Shown here: piece by piece, positions 63,177 to 64,000 of the stretch | How the letters are laid out: each line of letters opens with the position of its first letter | Numbering within the stretch: the first letter of the stretch is position 1 | Assembly: GCF_000017265.1 (NCBI RefSeq) | Contig: NC_011143.1 | Location: 124,001 to 188,000 of the forward strand | DNA from: Phenylobacterium zucineum HLK1 | GTDB taxonomy: Bacteria; Pseudomonadota; Alphaproteobacteria; Caulobacterales; Caulobacteraceae | DNA: 64,000 nt | Direction of reading: 5' to 3' | Notes under the pieces: model-generated | Told to the model about the DNA's origin: nothing | Seen by the model: the letters and a program-made list of their open reading frames with translations, nothing else | The model's database searches: none | Translations under genes and position numbers: made by a program

Positions 63177-64000
63177 TTAGACCGCGTGCGGATCGCCTTG
63201 CCGACGACCGGACGGCTCATCTTTGAGGGAACAATTTCGCTCACGCCAGCCGCTCGGCGTCACGCCGTTCCAGGCCTTGAAGGCGCGCGTGAAGCTGCGG
63301 CAGTCCGAGAACCCCAGCGCCTCGGCCACGTCGCCGACGCTGGAGCCCTCCGCCAGGCGGTCGCGGGCGGCGCCGTTGAGCACCTCGCGCCGCAGGCCGC
63401 GGAAGGAGGTCCCGTCCGCCGCCAGCCGCCGGCGCAGGGTCGCGACGCTGACGCCCAGCCGCCGGGCGACCACCGCCTGGTCCTGGAAGCCGTCGGCCAG
63501 GGCCTCGCGGGCGCGGCGCGCGAGGTCCGAAGCGGCCGGCGCGGGCGCCGTCTGCCGCGCCTCGATCAGGGCGATCAGGCGGTTGTGCACCGCGTGGTCC
63601 GGCGGCAGGCCGTAGCCTTCGGTGAGCGGCCGAGCCGCAATCGCCGCATCGTAGGTGAGGCCGAACCCCGCCGCGCCGTAGGTGACGGGCGCGTCCCAGA
63701 GCGCGAGGGGCGTGGCGTCCCGCGGCGCGGGCCGACGCGTATGGACCCGTCTCAGCATCGGCGTGAGGTCCTCGCCCGCCAGCGTGCAGAAGGTCGCGTG
63801 CAGGAACAGCAGCACGCCCTCCAGGCAGAGCTGGATGTAGGTCTCGGACGACTGGGCGTAGGGAAAGGCCGCGTCGTCGACGAAGTAGACCAGGGCCCGC
63901 CCGTGGCGCTCGACGCGGTTGTAGTCGCCGCCGTGCAGCAGGTTGTAGGCGCGGGCGATCCGCTCCATGCCGTCGGCCAGGGTCGCGGTGCGCGCGGCGT
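63177..64000 (-). CDS. AraC-family regulator (partial, 5' end outside window)
   Basis: 274 codons are visible; the frame continues past the right edge, and the ATG at 63968 is probably internal. The N-terminal part matches the arabinose-binding-like sensing domain of OruR-type regulators (AYNLLHGGDYNRVERHGRAL, then FPYAQSSETYIQLCLEGVLL). The C-terminal HTH has DQAVVARRLGVSVATLRRRL and VGDVAEALGFSDCRSFTRAF, followed by NGVTPSGWRE. It is co-directional with the TonB receptor and the esterase, and probably controls them in response to their substrate. Confidence 0.9.
   Translation of the reverse strand, partial: AARTATLADGMERIARAYNLLHGGDYNRVERHGRALVYFVDDAAFPYAQSSETYIQLCLEGVLLFLHATFCTLAGEDLTPMLRRVHTRRPAPRDATPLALWDAPVTYGAAGFGLTYDAAIAARPLTEGYGLPPDHAVHNRLIALIEARQTAPAPAASDLARRAREALADGFQDQAVVARRLGVSVATLRRRLAADGTSFRGLRREVLNGAARDRLAEGSSVGDVAEALGFSDCRSFTRAFKAWNGVTPSGWRERNCSLKDEPSGRRQGDPHAV

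Overview
The window is GC-rich DNA with alphaproteobacterial character. TonB-receptor, FixK and PFOR-type genes, codon use and small overlapping operons would fit a Caulobacteraceae such as Phenylobacterium or Caulobacter, but that placement is inference from general features and no rRNA or other marker is present. Most of it (about 1 to 59,000) reads as a stress and low-oxygen accessory island rather than core genome. The last 4 to 5 kb (TonB receptor, esterase, AraC regulator) look like a separate catabolic or uptake unit.

Layout. 1-594: 5' part of a Crp/Fnr (FixK-like) regulator. 892-3497: CbpA co-chaperone, its modulator CbpM, a small unknown gene and glucokinase. 3467-4364: an exported protein and an HTH protein. 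4385-9514: dnaK-grpE-clpB on the minus strand. 9624-13145: YfdX-family protein, and a universal stress protein - YdbL-like - pyruvate dehydrogenase E1 alpha operon in the other direction. 13235-15651: an IS3-family element with inverted repeats and a frameshift site, flanked by a 5'-truncated AraC gene and a 3'-truncated phospholipase D gene. 15818-29266: a long minus-strand series with a Zn alcohol dehydrogenase, a flavin/Fe-S NAD(P)H oxidoreductase, pyruvate:ferredoxin oxidoreductase, a dihydroorotate-dehydrogenase-like protein, archaeal-type (type II) GAPDH, a Ca2+-type P-ATPase and GTP cyclohydrolase I. 29812-33895: phasin-like protein, LemA, two TPM proteins (one frameshifted) and an MgtC/DUF4010 membrane protein. 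34364-38120: tightly overlapping beta-CASP RNase, AMP/thymidine phosphorylase and PRPP synthetase. 38309-46960: ExoD, MFS, a heavy-metal P-ATPase with an unusual CPD motif, methyltransferase, DUF2933, zinc-ribbon protein, lipoprotein and an ECF sigma factor. 47310-48190: IS5-type and universal-stress-protein remnants. 48266-54857: outer-membrane factor plus a YbhGFSR-like export system. 54895-59002: D-lactate dehydrogenase, HdeD-like and DUF5676 membrane proteins, and FtsH. 59581-59963: a beta-lactamase-fold pseudogene. 59968-64000: esterase, TonB receptor, AraC regulator.

The unifying signal is regulatory. Six palindromes matching TTGA-N6-TCAA, the FNR/FixK operator, sit 49 to 87 bp upstream of the small gene leading into glucokinase, dnaK-grpE-clpB, yfdX, the universal-stress-protein operon, the ECF sigma factor and ftsH. 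A FixK-like regulator lacking the FNR cysteine cluster is encoded at the left edge. The best overall reading is an oxygen- or redox-controlled proteostasis and fermentation island: a second chaperone/disaggregase/protease set plus enzymes for glucose phosphorylation, glycolysis, ferredoxin-linked pyruvate oxidation, lactate and alcohol production, and RNA/nucleotide salvage. Its contents overlap functionally with transmissible loci of stress tolerance (ClpB-type disaggregase, FtsH, YfdX, HdeD-like), but with different genes and apparent FNR-type control. Several genes are broken, some at short homopolymers, so either the island is decaying or the assembly contains indel errors.
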